The notes: generated from the letters alone by a model not told the origin. A DNA stretch of 64,000 nt from Tretioscincus oriximinensis (GCA_022410635.1 JAJVDF010000137.1:1467955-1531954); one strand, 5' to 3'. Numbered from the stretch's first letter, positions 53,346 to 63,867 are shown. Numbers and translations are program-made.

Positions 53346-55194
53346 GATGAGTTATTTATTCTTGAAATCTGACTCCCATTTTCTGTAATTCCAAGGGTAA
53401 TTCACTGAAGATTAATGGGTGTTACAGGATGATGAAAAAGGCCAGCAAGGGGATACATTTCAGACATCTGGTGCCTGTCAGAAAGAATCAGTTCCCAGGA
53501 GCCCCTTTCTTCACTCACACAGGATTAATCAGCTGCGCAGGATCAGTGGCTGGAGAGGCTGCCTGGTTCCCCTGTTGCTTTTCCCCCCTGGACAATTCCA
53601 CACAGGCCAGTCATACACTTGGCCAGCAAGTGTTTTAGGAGCTCCATTGCGCTCTACGTGAGCCCCTTACCCCACAAGAGGCCATACCCTTAGAGCACCC
53701 AGTGTATGGAAATGGAGTCCCTAATATATTTTCTGGCCAGCGTAGAGGCAATCTCCATATGTGGAAAGCTATGCGTGTGCAGGGCTACGCTGGCTCAGAT
53801 CCCATAGGTCCACAGCTGCCCAAAGCCGTGTGGCTCTTCCAGCTGCTTCCTTCCTGCCCTGCTCCACGTTCCATGGGTACATGAAGGGATTCCCAAGCAT
53901 ACTTCCCAGTACTCATCCTTGGAAGCAAGAAGACTGACGTCACACAACTGTATGAAAACCGTCCAATGGTGTTTTAGTGCTTTGTGCAAATACATGTGGC
54001 CNCAGCCAATTCACACCAGGCTGATCCACATTAGCGAAAGTCTTCAGGCAGGGCCTGGGGCTGCCCGAGACCCCTGGGCAGCCAAACTGGAACCAAACCA
54101 GGGCCAGCCAAGGGGAGGCGAAGAAGCAGCCCCAGTCCACCGGGGCCTGGGCTTGTTAACTGCAAACCACTCTGACCTTGCTGGCCATGTATATTTGGAC
54201 TGATACAAAATCCCATCCATGTCGCTTGTTGACTCTGGAGCACCGCTAATCTGTTTTAAAAACAAACTCTTCGTAGGTTGCAATTTGGGATTTGCATCCA
54301 TAATGCAGCAGGGGGACGCAAGGCGGTGAGCTTCCTCAGACGGCGTGGGGGAAGAAATCACACTAATGGATGCTGCAGAACCATCCGAGAAGGGGAACCG
54401 GGAAATATTTCNTCTCTTTTTCTTTCCCTTTCGGAAGCCAGGCGCCCGGCCTTCCCTCCCGCCCCTTCCCCCCCAGACGCTGCTCACACCAAGCGAGGGT
54501 CTAGATAATAAGTGACACCACAGAGGAGGGGCCCGGCCAGCTTCGTCTCCCCTGTCTGCGCACTGAGCAAGATTTTTCATTCCATCCATCATTCACAGCT
54601 CACTGCAGCGCTTCCAAAAGTCATTTAAAGTTATCCTGGGTAGGAAACTATCAGATGGAAACAGGCCAAGGAAACGAGTCCCGGTTCCCTCCTATTGCGC
54701 TGTGTCAGTTCAGAATACAGTGGTGGTGGCTTCCATGGCAGGCGGCTGCTGCCCCCGGGAAGTAAATCTAGGAGGGGGAGGCGTTCTGGGGTACAGCAAA
54801 CTGACTGGAAATCAAAGGGTTGTGGGTTCAGTCCTCCGCCTCTCCCTGGAAGAAGGGAAGGGCAAAGGATTTCGTCATGGAGGAGGGAGTGGTTGATGTT
54901 GCTCAGAGGGGGAGCAAAGTTTGATTCTCCCACCAGTTCAGGTCTCAGCATCGCCCCAGAAGCAGCCCGTGGGAAGACACTTCTACATCCTTGTTAAGAA
55001 AACTGCATAGAAGGAGCAGAAGCCTAGTGGTAGAACAAACTGTTGGGAAAGCAGAGGTTGCTAAACCCAATCCCCAAGGAGGCAAGGGAAAATATTTAAA
55101 GGAACCCCTCCTCCCACATACCCCCGCCCACACCCTTGCTTTTATGATGACCCCCCTCCCACACTCATCAAAGCCATATGGACATGTGGGAGGA
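53346..55194. other. Intron, mostly unrecognised, two weak tRNA-like patches
   Basis: The patches at 54800-54850 (GGTTGTGGGTTCAGTCCTCC) and 55018-55075 (CCTAGTGGTAGAACAAAC, then CTAAACCCAATCCCC) look like A/B boxes of tRNA-derived SINEs. They lack a clear body or tail. No exon was recognised. Confidence 0.3.
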
Positions 55195-55278
55195 CCTCCC
55201 CTGTGGCAGCCCCCAAGGTGTGGAATGCTATCCTTTCTGAGGTATATCAGGCATTATTATTATTATTATTATTATTGG

Positions 55279-55317
<39 letters not shown>

Positions 55318-55320
55318 TTG

Positions 55321-55358
<38 letters not shown>

Positions 55359-55359
55359 N

Positions 55360-55457
<98 letters not shown>

Positions 55458-55530
55458 GTGCTAACCATGTACTTGTGCTCTGCCCTGACATTGTCAGGTA
55501 TAGGGTGGCGTATAAATGTAAGTAAACGAA
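55195..55530 (+). mobile_element. L2-like LINE 3' part with a 200-base (ATT)n expansion
   Basis: GGCAGCCCCCAAGGTGTGGA, ATGCTATCCTTTCTGAGG is the worn L2-like ORF end (APKVWNAILSEV). An (ATT)n run with few interruptions and one N follows at 55251-55456. The tail then resumes with TGCCCTGACATTGTCAGG, TATAGGGTGGCGTATAAATG, TAAGTAAACG. Confidence 0.75.
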
Positions 55531-55804
55531 CAAATTACATCTGTGTCTCTGACCTGAAAACTGCTCATAGTGCCTATGGAATCTGGGGGTTGCTGTAGCC
55601 CCCCAGTAGAGAAAATGATCTGGGCAGCAGAAAGTCTCTGATTCTATCCCAGATGCTCCCGGAAGTTGCTCATGGCCAACCACTTCGCAATCAACACCAA
55701 GAAAACTGCCCAGAGATGCCCAGGAAGCCATCCTTGAGTCTGTGCTATTTCATGGGTCAGAGCTTGGCCATCCACATACTAGCAAAGATTCAACAGACCT
55801 TTCA
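55531..55804. other. Intron, one PAL-A scrap
   Basis: GAGCTTGGCCATCCACATAC at about 55760 is a PAL-A left-arm piece. Nothing else was recognised. Confidence 0.35.
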
Positions 55805-56085
55805 CCTTCTGGGTGAAAAAAAAAAATTCTTTCCCTTATCTGTCCCCACTCTTCTGATCAGCACCTTCATAGTACCGCCCCTGGTCCGAGTCTTGTGCAA
55901 TAGGGAACCTATTTCTTCTTTCTCCGCCTTCTCCACTGTAGGCATTTAGAGATTACAGAGTCCAGCCAGATTTCCTCTTAAACTGCAGGGCCACTTTTAA
56001 GGCTGCAGAGATCCAGGCATTGCAGCCTGATTTCATAAAGGATTTTGTGCCAACTCCTTGATCGCTCTTGTGGCCATGAGCAGAT
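55805..56085 (-). mobile_element. CR1-L3-like ORF-end fragment, diverged
   Basis: CTTTCCCTTATCTGTCCCCA, CTCTTCTGATCAGCACC and GCAGCCTGATTTCATAAAGG follow the inverse ORF order of the better copies. No frame survives. Confidence 0.6.
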
Positions 56086-56087
56086 TC

Positions 56088-56230
56088 TACCTGAGTCTGG
56101 AAATGCTGGGATGCAGAAACCTCTTCAGATGGAGGCCTTCAAACAGCACCTCAACAGCCAGAGGTCTAGGGCAGTTTATGTACTGGGCACAGATGATGCT
56201 GGAGATCCTTCCAAGCTCTACGCTTAAGGA
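56088..56230 (+). mobile_element. CR1 LINE 3' part, bird-like type
   Basis: CTTCAGATGGAGGCCTTCAA, ACAGCACCTCAACAGCCAG, GATGCTGGAGATCCTTCCAA, matching the order of 19010-19172. The octamer tail is lost. Confidence 0.55.
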
Positions 56231-57064
56231 TCTGCCAGTAGTTATAAGGTGGGAGATCAGGTGTCAACAATACCAACACAACCAGCTTCCGGTTTCTCAT
56301 CCTCCGCCAGAACCTTGTTCCTGGTTTTATAATTTTTAATTGTATTTCTGCCTGCTTTTCTACACCATTTTTTCACAGTAACAGCTGCTTATGATAAAAG
56401 CTTGGATGCCCAGCAGCTTCAGAGAGCTGCCAGAAGCAGTACCCAAAAGGTGAGGAGGATGAAATGGAGCTGCTGTTGGGCTGGAAGAGGGCCTGCTGGG
56501 AAGTGTAGTCCAACAGCAGACTGTCTCTCCTGCCCAGCCTGTGGGCCCCCCTGCTGCTCCAAGCCTGCCCTGCAGCTCACACTGATCAGGAGGAAGCCTC
56601 TTTCAATCCTGCTCACGGAAAGAACTTTTCCACCAAGAGGAAAGCGGCTGGGGGGCCTTAAGCATTTCCATTTGGGAATCCCCGTGTGCTGCCTATAATC
56701 CCCCCATGCTGTCTTCACTGAAGGGACCACCTCTGAACTGCAGGGCAGAGGAAGGCAAACGCTTATNAGGGAAACGCTAATCAAGGCCGCCTTGCGTCTC
56801 AGTCCTGCAAAGTTCTTCCCTTTTTTTGCATAAAAGAAATCAATGGCTTCTGACTCCCCCACAGACAATAATGGATGATTATGAGATTTAAAGAGGAAGC
56901 CGCAGAACATCTGCCTAAGCCTGATCGCTGCTTATTTATTTCCCACGACAGTCTTGATTGAAATCACGGGTTTTTCACATGGATGCTGATGCTGCTGAGC
57001 CGTATTTAGAAAGAGACCGAGGCTGTGTCCCCACGCAGCCTTCCTACGGGCCCTGTCTCAGGAT
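56231..57064. other. Intron, no recognised feature
   Basis: No repeat family or exon was recognised. Confidence 0.35.
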
Positions 57065-57250
57065 AGGAACCTGTCAGACACAAGGCGGTGTAGACTATGG
57101 CAGGGCCCATTGGGAGGCTGCCATAATCTATGCCCAGAAGACTGGAGAGCTTTAAGATAAGATGAGACAAATCCAGGCACCAAATGCATCCATAGCTATC
57201 AGAATACATCTTTCGCTATTGCCTCCAGGATGGAGCAACCGCTAGACGGG
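57065..57250 (+). repeat. PAL-A words followed by a worn CR1-L3-like UTR
   Basis: GTGTAGACTATGGCAGGGCC, CATTGGGAGGCTGCCATAAT at 57088-57130, then CCAGGATGGAGCAACCGC near 57224. Confidence 0.5.
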
Positions 57251-57351
57251 CCCATCAACTACCCCAGAGCCTCTCAAGCAGAACAAGGCAGAACCTTCCC
57301 TCGTTCTCCACTTCCTGACAAATGACCTTTAGAGCCTCCTAAGCACTAAGA

Positions 57352-57516
57352 ACCTGAANTACCATTTGCAGGGAGTCATGAACAGGAGCTGCATATTTTG
57401 CTTTCCTCTGTTCGGACTGCCCAGGTGCATCTGGTGGGCCTCTGTGTGACACAGAATGCTGGACTTGATGGGCTGTGGCCTGATCCAGTATGGCTCTTCT
57501 GATGTTCTGATGTTCT
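57352..57516 (+). mobile_element. CR1-L3-like 3' UTR, young subfamily
   Basis: It differs by only a handful of bases from 51655-51815: GCATCTGGTGGGCCTCTGTG, TGATGGGCTGTGGCCTGATC, CAGTATGGCTCTTCTGATG. The end repeats GATGTTCTGATGTTCT. Confidence 0.85.
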
Positions 57517-57569
57517 CCAATATGGAGGTAAATCTGAGCATCCATTGTAGTAGCCATGGAGTAGGAGGA

Positions 57570-58070
57570 GCATGAATTAGAAGCGTGAATTAGGAGGATC
57601 CCTGCTGAATGGGGCCACAGCCAGTTGCCCCTGGGCACNTCAAGCAGAAGGAGGGGGCAAACCTTCCCCTGGAATAGGGACTTTGCCATCTGCCACCCCG
57701 AATGGGACCTGCCACAGTCTACACTGGCATGTGGTTGAGCCAAAGGGGGCTTGCCATAGTCTACCCTGGCTCAGCAATGGCCCCTGGGCACCTCAAGCAG
57801 AGGCAGGAGGCAAGACCTTCGCCCGCTCTCCACTCTTGGAATCGGCATCTTCATGCTAGTCTGGACCATGGCAGGCCTACTAGTATCACTCCATTCTGGC
57901 ATGCGGACGAGCGAAATGGGACCTGCCATGGTCTACCCTGGCTATGAGACTGAAGCTAAGAGGAGCCCTGTGGAATGGGGCCACCGAGTCCACCTGGTCC
58001 AGGCTTCTGTCTCCCACAGTGGCCCCAGCAGAGGCAGGAGGCAAGACCTTTGCCCGCTCTCAGTGGCGAA
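57570..58070 (-). repeat. Tandem CR1-L3-like UTR / PAL-A modules
   Basis: At least two and a half modules lie in the same orientation. Each has GCCCCTGGGCACCTCAAGCA or a variant, a CAAACCTTCCCC/CAAGACCTTCGCCC segment, TGGAATxGGxxxxT, then PAL-A words (ACCTGCCACAGTCTACACTG; GGACCATGGCAGGCC; ACCTGCCATGGTCTACCCTG). A CR1-L3-like terminus (AGGAGCCCTGTGGAATGGGG) stands at about 57960. Confidence 0.65.
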
Positions 58071-58567
58071 AGCGCCTGTGCCGTCGTGTTCCTTTGTGTT
58101 GCTCCAGGGTGGAAAGTCAGTTCTTCTTTCCGCTGTGCTTGAAATCAAACTGCAACACCTGCTAATGTGTTTCTGTTCCTATCTGGAGGGAGACGATGGC
58201 TGGGGAGGCCTCGTTCTTCCAGCGCGTTGGGCTCCCAGCTGAGCGTGGTGCTGGCTTGTTATTGTGGGGCAGAAAAGGTGCAGGAAAGGGCAGCAAGGAT
58301 GATCCACCCTGAAGAACAGGAATAAAGCAGGGGAACCACTGACCGCCATCACCTGATTCTGTCCAGTTCTCCAGGATAGAAACCAGATTAAAAGTATGTG
58401 TGGAAATAGTAGCTATGATGTGAGGGGAAGTCAAGATGGGGAAGAGGCTTTTCGTGCAGAGAAGCGTCTATGAAATTTACTATCAGCCTAGAAAGAACCA
58501 GCTGCACTCATGGGGTTACTAGAATGGATTCCGCTCGTATTGCCTTGAGTTGGAGGGACAGACAGGA
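58071..58567. other. Intron with a worn CR1-like stretch
   Basis: The part from about 58265 to 58500 keeps short CR1-L3-like words (AAAGGTGCAGGAAAGGGCAG; AAATTTACTATCAGCCTAG), but is too diverged to assign firmly. Confidence 0.3.
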
Positions 58568-58735
58568 GGCACGGATGGCGCAGGAGGTAAGAGACGATCT
58601 TTCAAGGGAGAGATCCGTTCTCGGAGCTCTGTGTCGGCCGTGGAGAGGGGAGAGCGCCTTTTACTGGCCTCAGCTTCTGCCAATTCAGCTGTTTGAAAGC
58701 AAGAAAGTGCAAATTCTTTTCCACTTCCTTCTCCT
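58568..58735 (+). mobile_element. SINE-B head and body
   Basis: GCACGGATGGCGCAGGAGGT, AAGAGACGATCTTTCAAGGG, CTGTGTCGGCCGTGGAGAGG and GCCAATTCAGCTGTTTGAAA. The L2-like tail is absent. Confidence 0.7.
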
Positions 58736-58740
58736 CCTCC

Positions 58741-58900
58741 TTGCCATTTGCAGGGAGTTGAGAGCAGGAGAAAGTTTTGTCTTTGTCTTCTGCGTGAGAT
58801 GCTCAGAAGCCATTAGGGGTGTGTGTGTGACCCTGTGAGGCAGGATACTGGACTCTAGGAGCTGGGCTGTGGCCAGATCCAGCCAGGTTCCTCTTAATTT
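58741..58900 (+). mobile_element. CR1-L3-like 3' UTR and terminus
   Basis: GCCATTTGCAGGGAGTTGAG, GGATACTGGACTCTAGGAGC and CAGATCCAGCCAGGTTCCTC, TTAATTTGTG. It directly follows the truncated SINE-B, which suggests one inserted beside or into the other. Confidence 0.65.
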
Positions 58901-59572
58901 GTGAACAGCCAATGCACGGACGGCTATTAGTTGGAGGCTTAGGTGCTGCCTCCAGGTGGGAGAGCAATAACTGCAAACACCATGGCCAGTATGAGTCCAG
59001 GGTGCCTGAAGACTAGTCAAGCTATTAGTGGTGCAAACCCCTCGTTCCTGCTAACTGCTTNGGTCATTCCCCAGTGTGTGTGCAAATTAGACCTTTCTGT
59101 GTCTGAGAAATCCTTGCAAATTTGGGCTCCCATTTTTCACTCGGCCCGTAGGAATGGGAGGCATTTGACCCGAGTGCAAATAAAATGTCGATGCCCGCCA
59201 ATGGTGCCCCATGCTTTACTGCTCAAGGGTCCTTGGATTCCTCTGGTGACCCAAAGCGTTTTCTACCCTTTGCTACCCAAGCAGAATAGGTTAGGGTGCG
59301 GGATTTACATATATTACGGCCTCCCATGATTAAGCTACAAATTATATTTCACTGATCCAGAGACAACGAAGTAGCGCTGAGTGAATAATTAATTAACTGC
59401 AGGTAGTAATTTATTCCATGCATTTCAGCCTCCTCCTCTGCTCACGGAATGGACACGTGCAGCCTAAAGATGGCCTAATGCAACTTATTCAAATAATTTT
59501 GATAAATGTTTTCTTCTTCAGCTCAACTTGGAGCTACCCTTGGGGACATTCTAGCCGCTTGCATAAACTCCA
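58901..59572. other. Intron, repeat-poor AT-rich block at 59330-59540
   Basis: TAATTAATTAA at 59386-59396 and further TAATTT and AAATAATTTTGATAAATG words stand in otherwise unique sequence. No repeat was recognised. This is a candidate conserved noncoding element by composition alone. Confidence 0.4.
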
Positions 59573-59697
59573 GGCCCTGGCTACATAGAGCCTAAGATCC
59601 ACATGATAGTGTAGGCTATGGCAGGCCCTGAATGGCATGTGGATGGCCAAGCTCTGTCCCAAGATACAGCCCAGAGTAAGGCTCCATGGGGACAGGG
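59573..59697. repeat. PAL-A copy, short centre
   Basis: The left part is CAGGCCCTGGCTACATAGAG, GATCCACATGATAGTGTAGG, CTATGGCAGGCCCTG. The right arm is GGCATGTGGATGGCCAAGC, TGTCCCAAGATACAGCCCAG and GTAAGGCTCCATGGGGACAG. Both tips keep the GGCCCTGTCC-like end. Confidence 0.7.
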
Positions 59698-59887
59698 GCT
59701 GCTTTTTATTTATATATAATGTTCTATTTTACATTTATATGGATAATATTTATATATATTTCTGTTTATTCATTTCCTAGCCATATAAAACAACAACGAA
59801 ATGCAAAACCCGTGACCTTAGTTAGCTTTTGGGTTTGAATTGAACTAAGTATTTTTTTTAACTTGGACCAATTTTTTAATCTTCGAA
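59698..59887. other. AT-rich intron spacer
   Basis: An AT-rich stretch with TTTATATGGATAATATTTAT. Nothing else was recognised. Confidence 0.35.
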
Positions 59888-60385
59888 CAGGTGAGGAAGA
59901 GGTGGTACAGCTTTAAGACAGGATTGGACAAATTCATGGAGGCCAAGTATATCAGTGGCTACTAGGATGGATGCCTTGATCTGCCTCTGGGATGGAGCAA
60001 CAGGCAGAACTCCAGAAATGCCATTTGCAAGGAGTGGAGAACAGGTGAACGTTTTGCCTCTTTCTTCTGCTTGAGGTGCCCAGAGGCAACTGGTAGGCCA
60101 GTGTAGACTATGGCAGCCCCCCCTTTGGCTTGCTCACATGCCAGTGTAGACAGTGGGAGACAGAAGGCTGGATTAGATGGGCTACTGTGGCCCCATTCCG
60201 CAGGGCTTCACTTACATCTACATAGCCAGTGCAGACTATGGCAGGCCTCATTTGGCTCATCTGCATGCTATTCAGGGCCTGCCATAGCCTATACTAGCAT
60301 GCAGATGGCAAATCCCTGATCCAAGAGTTGAGAGCAGGCAAAGGTTTTGCCTCCTTCCTCTGCTTGAGGTGCCCAGGGGCAACTG
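59888..60385 (+). mobile_element. CR1-L3-like 3' part with duplicated UTR around PAL-A
   Basis: Order: ORF end (AGCTTTAAGACAGGATTGGA), UTR (GCCTCTGGGATGGAGCAACA), and GAGAACAGGTGAACGTTTTG, GCAACTGGTAGGCCA. PAL-A follows (GTGTAGACTATGGCAG... at 60099), with the element terminus at about 60190. A second PAL-A follows (GCAGACTATGGCAGGCC; GGCCTGCCATAGCCTATACT), and then GAGTTGAGAGCAGGCAAAGG, GTGCCCAGGGGCAACTG again. It is the clearest example of the composite repeat. Confidence 0.75.
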
Positions 60386-61151
60386 ATGGATGTTGATTTT
60401 CTATGTGCTGCATATGAGTAAGTCTCCACTGGACTGGGACAGGCTGGAGTAGATGAGTTAAACTGTTCCAGGGGAGGCAAGTACAAAAACGGCCTCGCTG
60501 GAGATCAGTGACCTTCCAGACATCCCCAGAATATACGAACTCCGACCCCTGCCTGGGTGCAGTACTCCTGCCTCCTTCCTTCAAAGGCAAAGGTGACTTT
60601 TCTGCAGATGAAACTACCAACGGGTGGAATTTTAATGTAATGTTTGTCATTATAGAGGCGGCCAGAAAACACATTTATTTATTTTTGTCCACTCTCAAAT
60701 ACCATTAAGCTACACTGGATGCCCTAATATTCAATAGGTCAATCATGGGAAGGGGGGAATAGAGGGAGGAAGGAGGGAGATGCATGAGTTTGACCTTCCC
60801 CAGCCCTGCAACATTTCCATTGTCTGCCTGTCTTCTTGCCATTTCTCCTCAGCCGTTTAACAAAGCCGTAAACAAGGGAAATGCTGAGCGGCCTGGATTA
60901 ACAAACGGCAGAATGTGGAAAAGGTCACGATGGGAAGGCAGGCGGTTACTATCATATAATTTACAGCGTTGATTTCACATTCAAATAACTCATGCTTACA
61001 AGGCGCCTAGCCGAAGGAATGGAGGAAAGATCCATTTCAAAAGCTCCTCCTCTTCTCCCTGCCTCTCTTTTTTAGGTTCCTTCTCCATTGAGCAGATTCC
61101 AAAGAAATTGCCGCCTAAGCCTCTGCTCAGAAAACCCAGTCGGGGGGGGGG
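60386..61151. other. Repeat-poor intron, possible conserved noncoding element
   Basis: From 60830 to 61000 no repeat is recognised (CAGCCGTTTAACAAAGCCG; GCCTGGATTAACAAACGGC). A 13-base G run ends at about 61153. No exon was recognised. Confidence 0.35.
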
Positions 61152-61255
61152 GGGCATGTAGCATTTTGGAAACGAACAAGAGAAAGGGTGGCAGCAGAAG
61201 CTTTTGTAGACAAGGTACGAGAAGAGTTGCCTACGAACGCTCCAGCTGCTTAGAA
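61152..61255. repeat. Short Penelope-like terminal palindrome
   Basis: GTAGCATTTTGGAAACGAAC, CAGAAGCTTTTGTAGACAAG, then TTGCCTACGAACGCTCCAGC. This is a worn version of the palindrome at 47008-47215. Confidence 0.45.
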
Positions 61256-61324
61256 GACCCTTCCCTTCTCACCCGAAGGGAAAGCTATTTGTCACCAGAA
61301 AGCTTGCATCCATCGTCTCCCATA

Positions 61325-61490
61325 CCTTGTGGTGGTACCTATTAATCTACTTGCAATCGCTTGCTTTCAAACAGCTAGGTTGGCTGAAGCTGTGGCCAGT
61401 AAAGGGCGCTCAACCTCTCCACAGCTGTGTCAGAACTCCGGCCTCTCTGTTGAAAGGCGATTGCTCTGAACCTCTTAATCAGTCTCCAAA
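61325..61490 (-). mobile_element. SINE-B copy, head and body
   Basis: GTGGTGGTACCTATTAATCT, TTTCAAACAGCTAGGTTGGC, GAAGCTGTGGCCAGTAAAGG and CCTCTTAATCAGTCTCC, the inverse of the tRNA-like head. Confidence 0.65.
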
Positions 61491-61918
61491 ACCCGATGAG
61501 CCTCCCTTGTTCTTTCTTCTCCATTATCCCCTTTTGTTCCTCTTTCTCCGCCTTCCTTCCATTTTCCTTCCTCCCCCTCTCGCTTCCCTTCTCTTTCTCC
61601 TTCCATCCTTCCTTCCTCCTACTCCTTCTCCTCTTAAAAAAATGGATCAAAATCAAAGACAGTCGCAGATTCTGTCCACTTTTAATTTCTGTTCTTCCTC
61701 GCCTGCAATCTGTGACTACAGAACTTTTTCCCTCCAGCCATTTCCAAAATGAAAACGCATCGCCAGCAAGTTCTAAAAATACAAACACATGTAAGAAAGG
61801 CCTTTCAGCCGGCATCATTCTCCCATTTTTTATTTTTTATTTTAATGGAAATAGGACGACAAACTCAATGATTAATATAAAACAGAAAATCTGCTACAGT
61901 GTTAATCCCCACTGACCC
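61491..61918. other. Pyrimidine-rich patch and unrecognised sequence
   Basis: 61500-61640 is C/T-rich (TTCCTTCCTCCTACTCCTTC). The rest has no recognised feature. Confidence 0.4.
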
Positions 61919-62060
61919 CTATTCTGGGCTATATCTTGGGACAGAGCTTGGCCATCCACATGCCAGTGTAGACTATGGCAGGCCTCATTCGGGGCNTGCC
62001 ATAGTCTCCACTAGTATGTAGACAGCAGCTTCCTTTCCCCAGGTGTAGCCCAGAGGAAGC
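61919..62060. repeat. PAL-A foldback repeat, both arms near complete
   Basis: Left arm: TATTCTGGGCTATATCTTGG, GACAGAGCTTGGCCATCC, ACATGCCAGTGTAGACTATG, GCAGGCC. Right arm: TGCCATAGTCTCCACTAGTA, TGTAGACAGCAGC and GGTGTAGCCCAGAGGAAGC. The arms are about 68 bases, centred near 61988. This is the best copy for reading the full structure. Confidence 0.8.
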
Positions 62061-62739
62061 CTGAGTTTCTTACTCCAGTCCCCAAAAATATTCAGCTCCA
62101 GCTAGCCAGTGTTTTGGGGATCTTCTGCAGGGCTGGTGTATGCTGCTTTCCAAGGAATTTGTCAGGAGAGGAGCTGCATTTCTTAGCAGAAATTTCCAAA
62201 GGCAAACAAGGATTCTCTCCAGGGTTGGGTGCCCAAGTATCTCTTCCCACCATTTCCTGCTTTCCTTACGCAAGGATTGCCACACAGTTCAGTAGATCTC
62301 CTGCCACATTAGCGCAAGGATCTAGAAAAAACAGCGGCTTCCATAGCTGTTTTTCCCTCGTAGCCTACGCACCACCATCTTAGCTAGTGCTGGTGCAGAT
62401 GTGCGTCTGCCAGAGAGCACCATTACAAATGCACCAATGTTTGCAGTCATGTACATCCATGACCTGTGCCCTGGTAAAGTACCTGGAGGTTCCATGCCAG
62501 GAGCCCAGTTCAGCCGAGCGTCTCCACAATCCTCACATGATCCGTTTACCTGTCACCTGTCAGGCCCTCACGAGGGCATGTCTGGGCACCCCTCCCTAAT
62601 CCCTCCACAGTATTTCCATGCCGTTACGTGGATTGAGGCTGCCTCCNTGGACATCTTGACATCGATATTTCTAATTCTATCCTCGCTCTCATCAGCAAAT
62701 GTATCCGCACTAAGCCATTCATTTTCAAACCTAAGTTGA
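62061..62739. other. Intron, no recognised feature
   Basis: No repeat family or exon was recognised. Confidence 0.35.
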
Positions 62740-62951
62740 TGAAGAAAAAGAGTCGGGTTTTATACCCACTTTTCTCAACCCAAAGCGGCTTCCATAGCCT
62801 TCCGTCCTTCTCTTCACAACANACAGTTCATGAAGTAGGTGGGGCTGAGAGNGGTCTGGAGAACTGTTTCTGTGCTGGAGTCACCCAGCTGGCTCTTGTG
62901 AGGAGGGTGGGATCAGTCTGACGCTCTCCCCATTAGGCCAGACTGGCTCTT
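62740..62951 (-). mobile_element. SINE-A copy
   Basis: GATGAAGAAAAAGAGTCGGG, TTTTATACCCACTTTTCTCA, CTCTTCACAACANACAGTTC, AAGTAGGTGGGGCTGAGAG, GAGTCACCCAGCTGG and CCATTAGGCCAGACTGGCTC. Confidence 0.75.
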
Positions 62952-63867
62952 GATGAGCCAAAATTTATGAATTAAAGGTGTTGCTTCACCCCTCTACGGA
63001 TTACATAACAGTTGCCACTTTTAACTTGGAAATAGGATATTAATATGGCCCAGAGGGGGAGTTTTCTTCCCCTCAGTTCTCATTCCCTGCTGCTGGGGAG
63101 AGGAAGCGGGTGCAAGCGGGGTGGGAACGAGCCAATGAGTCTCCTGCATCGCTGTGACAAGATTGTTCTGGTCTTGTGTCATCACACAAAGGGGTGGGGG
63201 GAGAAGCGCTTCTTATGAAGAACAAAGCTAATTTGGGGTATTAACTAAAGCTCGAAGCTTGCAATTGGGTCAGATAAATAACCAGGTTTAAGGAAGAACA
63301 GATTTTGCTTGGGTCTTTGTGTAAACAAGCTTTGCGCGTCAGTCACAATTTGCAAACTGCTGTTGTCCAAAGCAAAAACATGTCAATTTCCTTAAAAAAT
63401 AAGCCTCTGACTGGGGTAGGAAAGGGGAAGGGCTGGTAAGACTGAAGGAAAGGTGAGGCAAGGAAACGAGCCCAGACAGTGGCCGACTGGGAGTCAAGGG
63501 GGCCACTCATTGGACGGCAGTGCAGCCGGAGGGAGGGAGTTCAGGTAACCCCCAAACACAAGCCAATTCCCACCCAGTGGGTACTGGAATCACAGCTGAG
63601 CTACCACTGATTGCGCATGTGCAAAGTGTGTGGAAGGGCCTCCCTTGTCAGTCCTCCCATGAGCTGAGAGCAAAACTCATAGCTTCATTGGTGAGCTATG
63701 CAGGGTGATTCCAGTCAGCTTCAGTAAACCCAGGGGCCCAATCCATGGGCTTCCACAAGAAGGAGCTACAAAATCCGTAGGCTGTGTGAATGTGATACAA
63801 GCCTCATGGTTTGGTGACGTTCTGCAAAACAGCTCCATGTGCAAAGCTGCTCCTGTGGCATTTGTGA
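62952..63867. other. Intron, no recognised feature
   Basis: No repeat family or exon was recognised. Confidence 0.35.

Noticed and set aside
54995..55110. Possible tRNA gene or Sauria-type SINE head
   Set aside because: Weak A- and B-box resemblance only; no cloverleaf could be drawn and no SINE body or tail follows.
54991..55731. Frames with poly-Ile, poly-Tyr or poly-Asn
   Set aside because: Translation of the (ATT)n array inside an L2-like tail.
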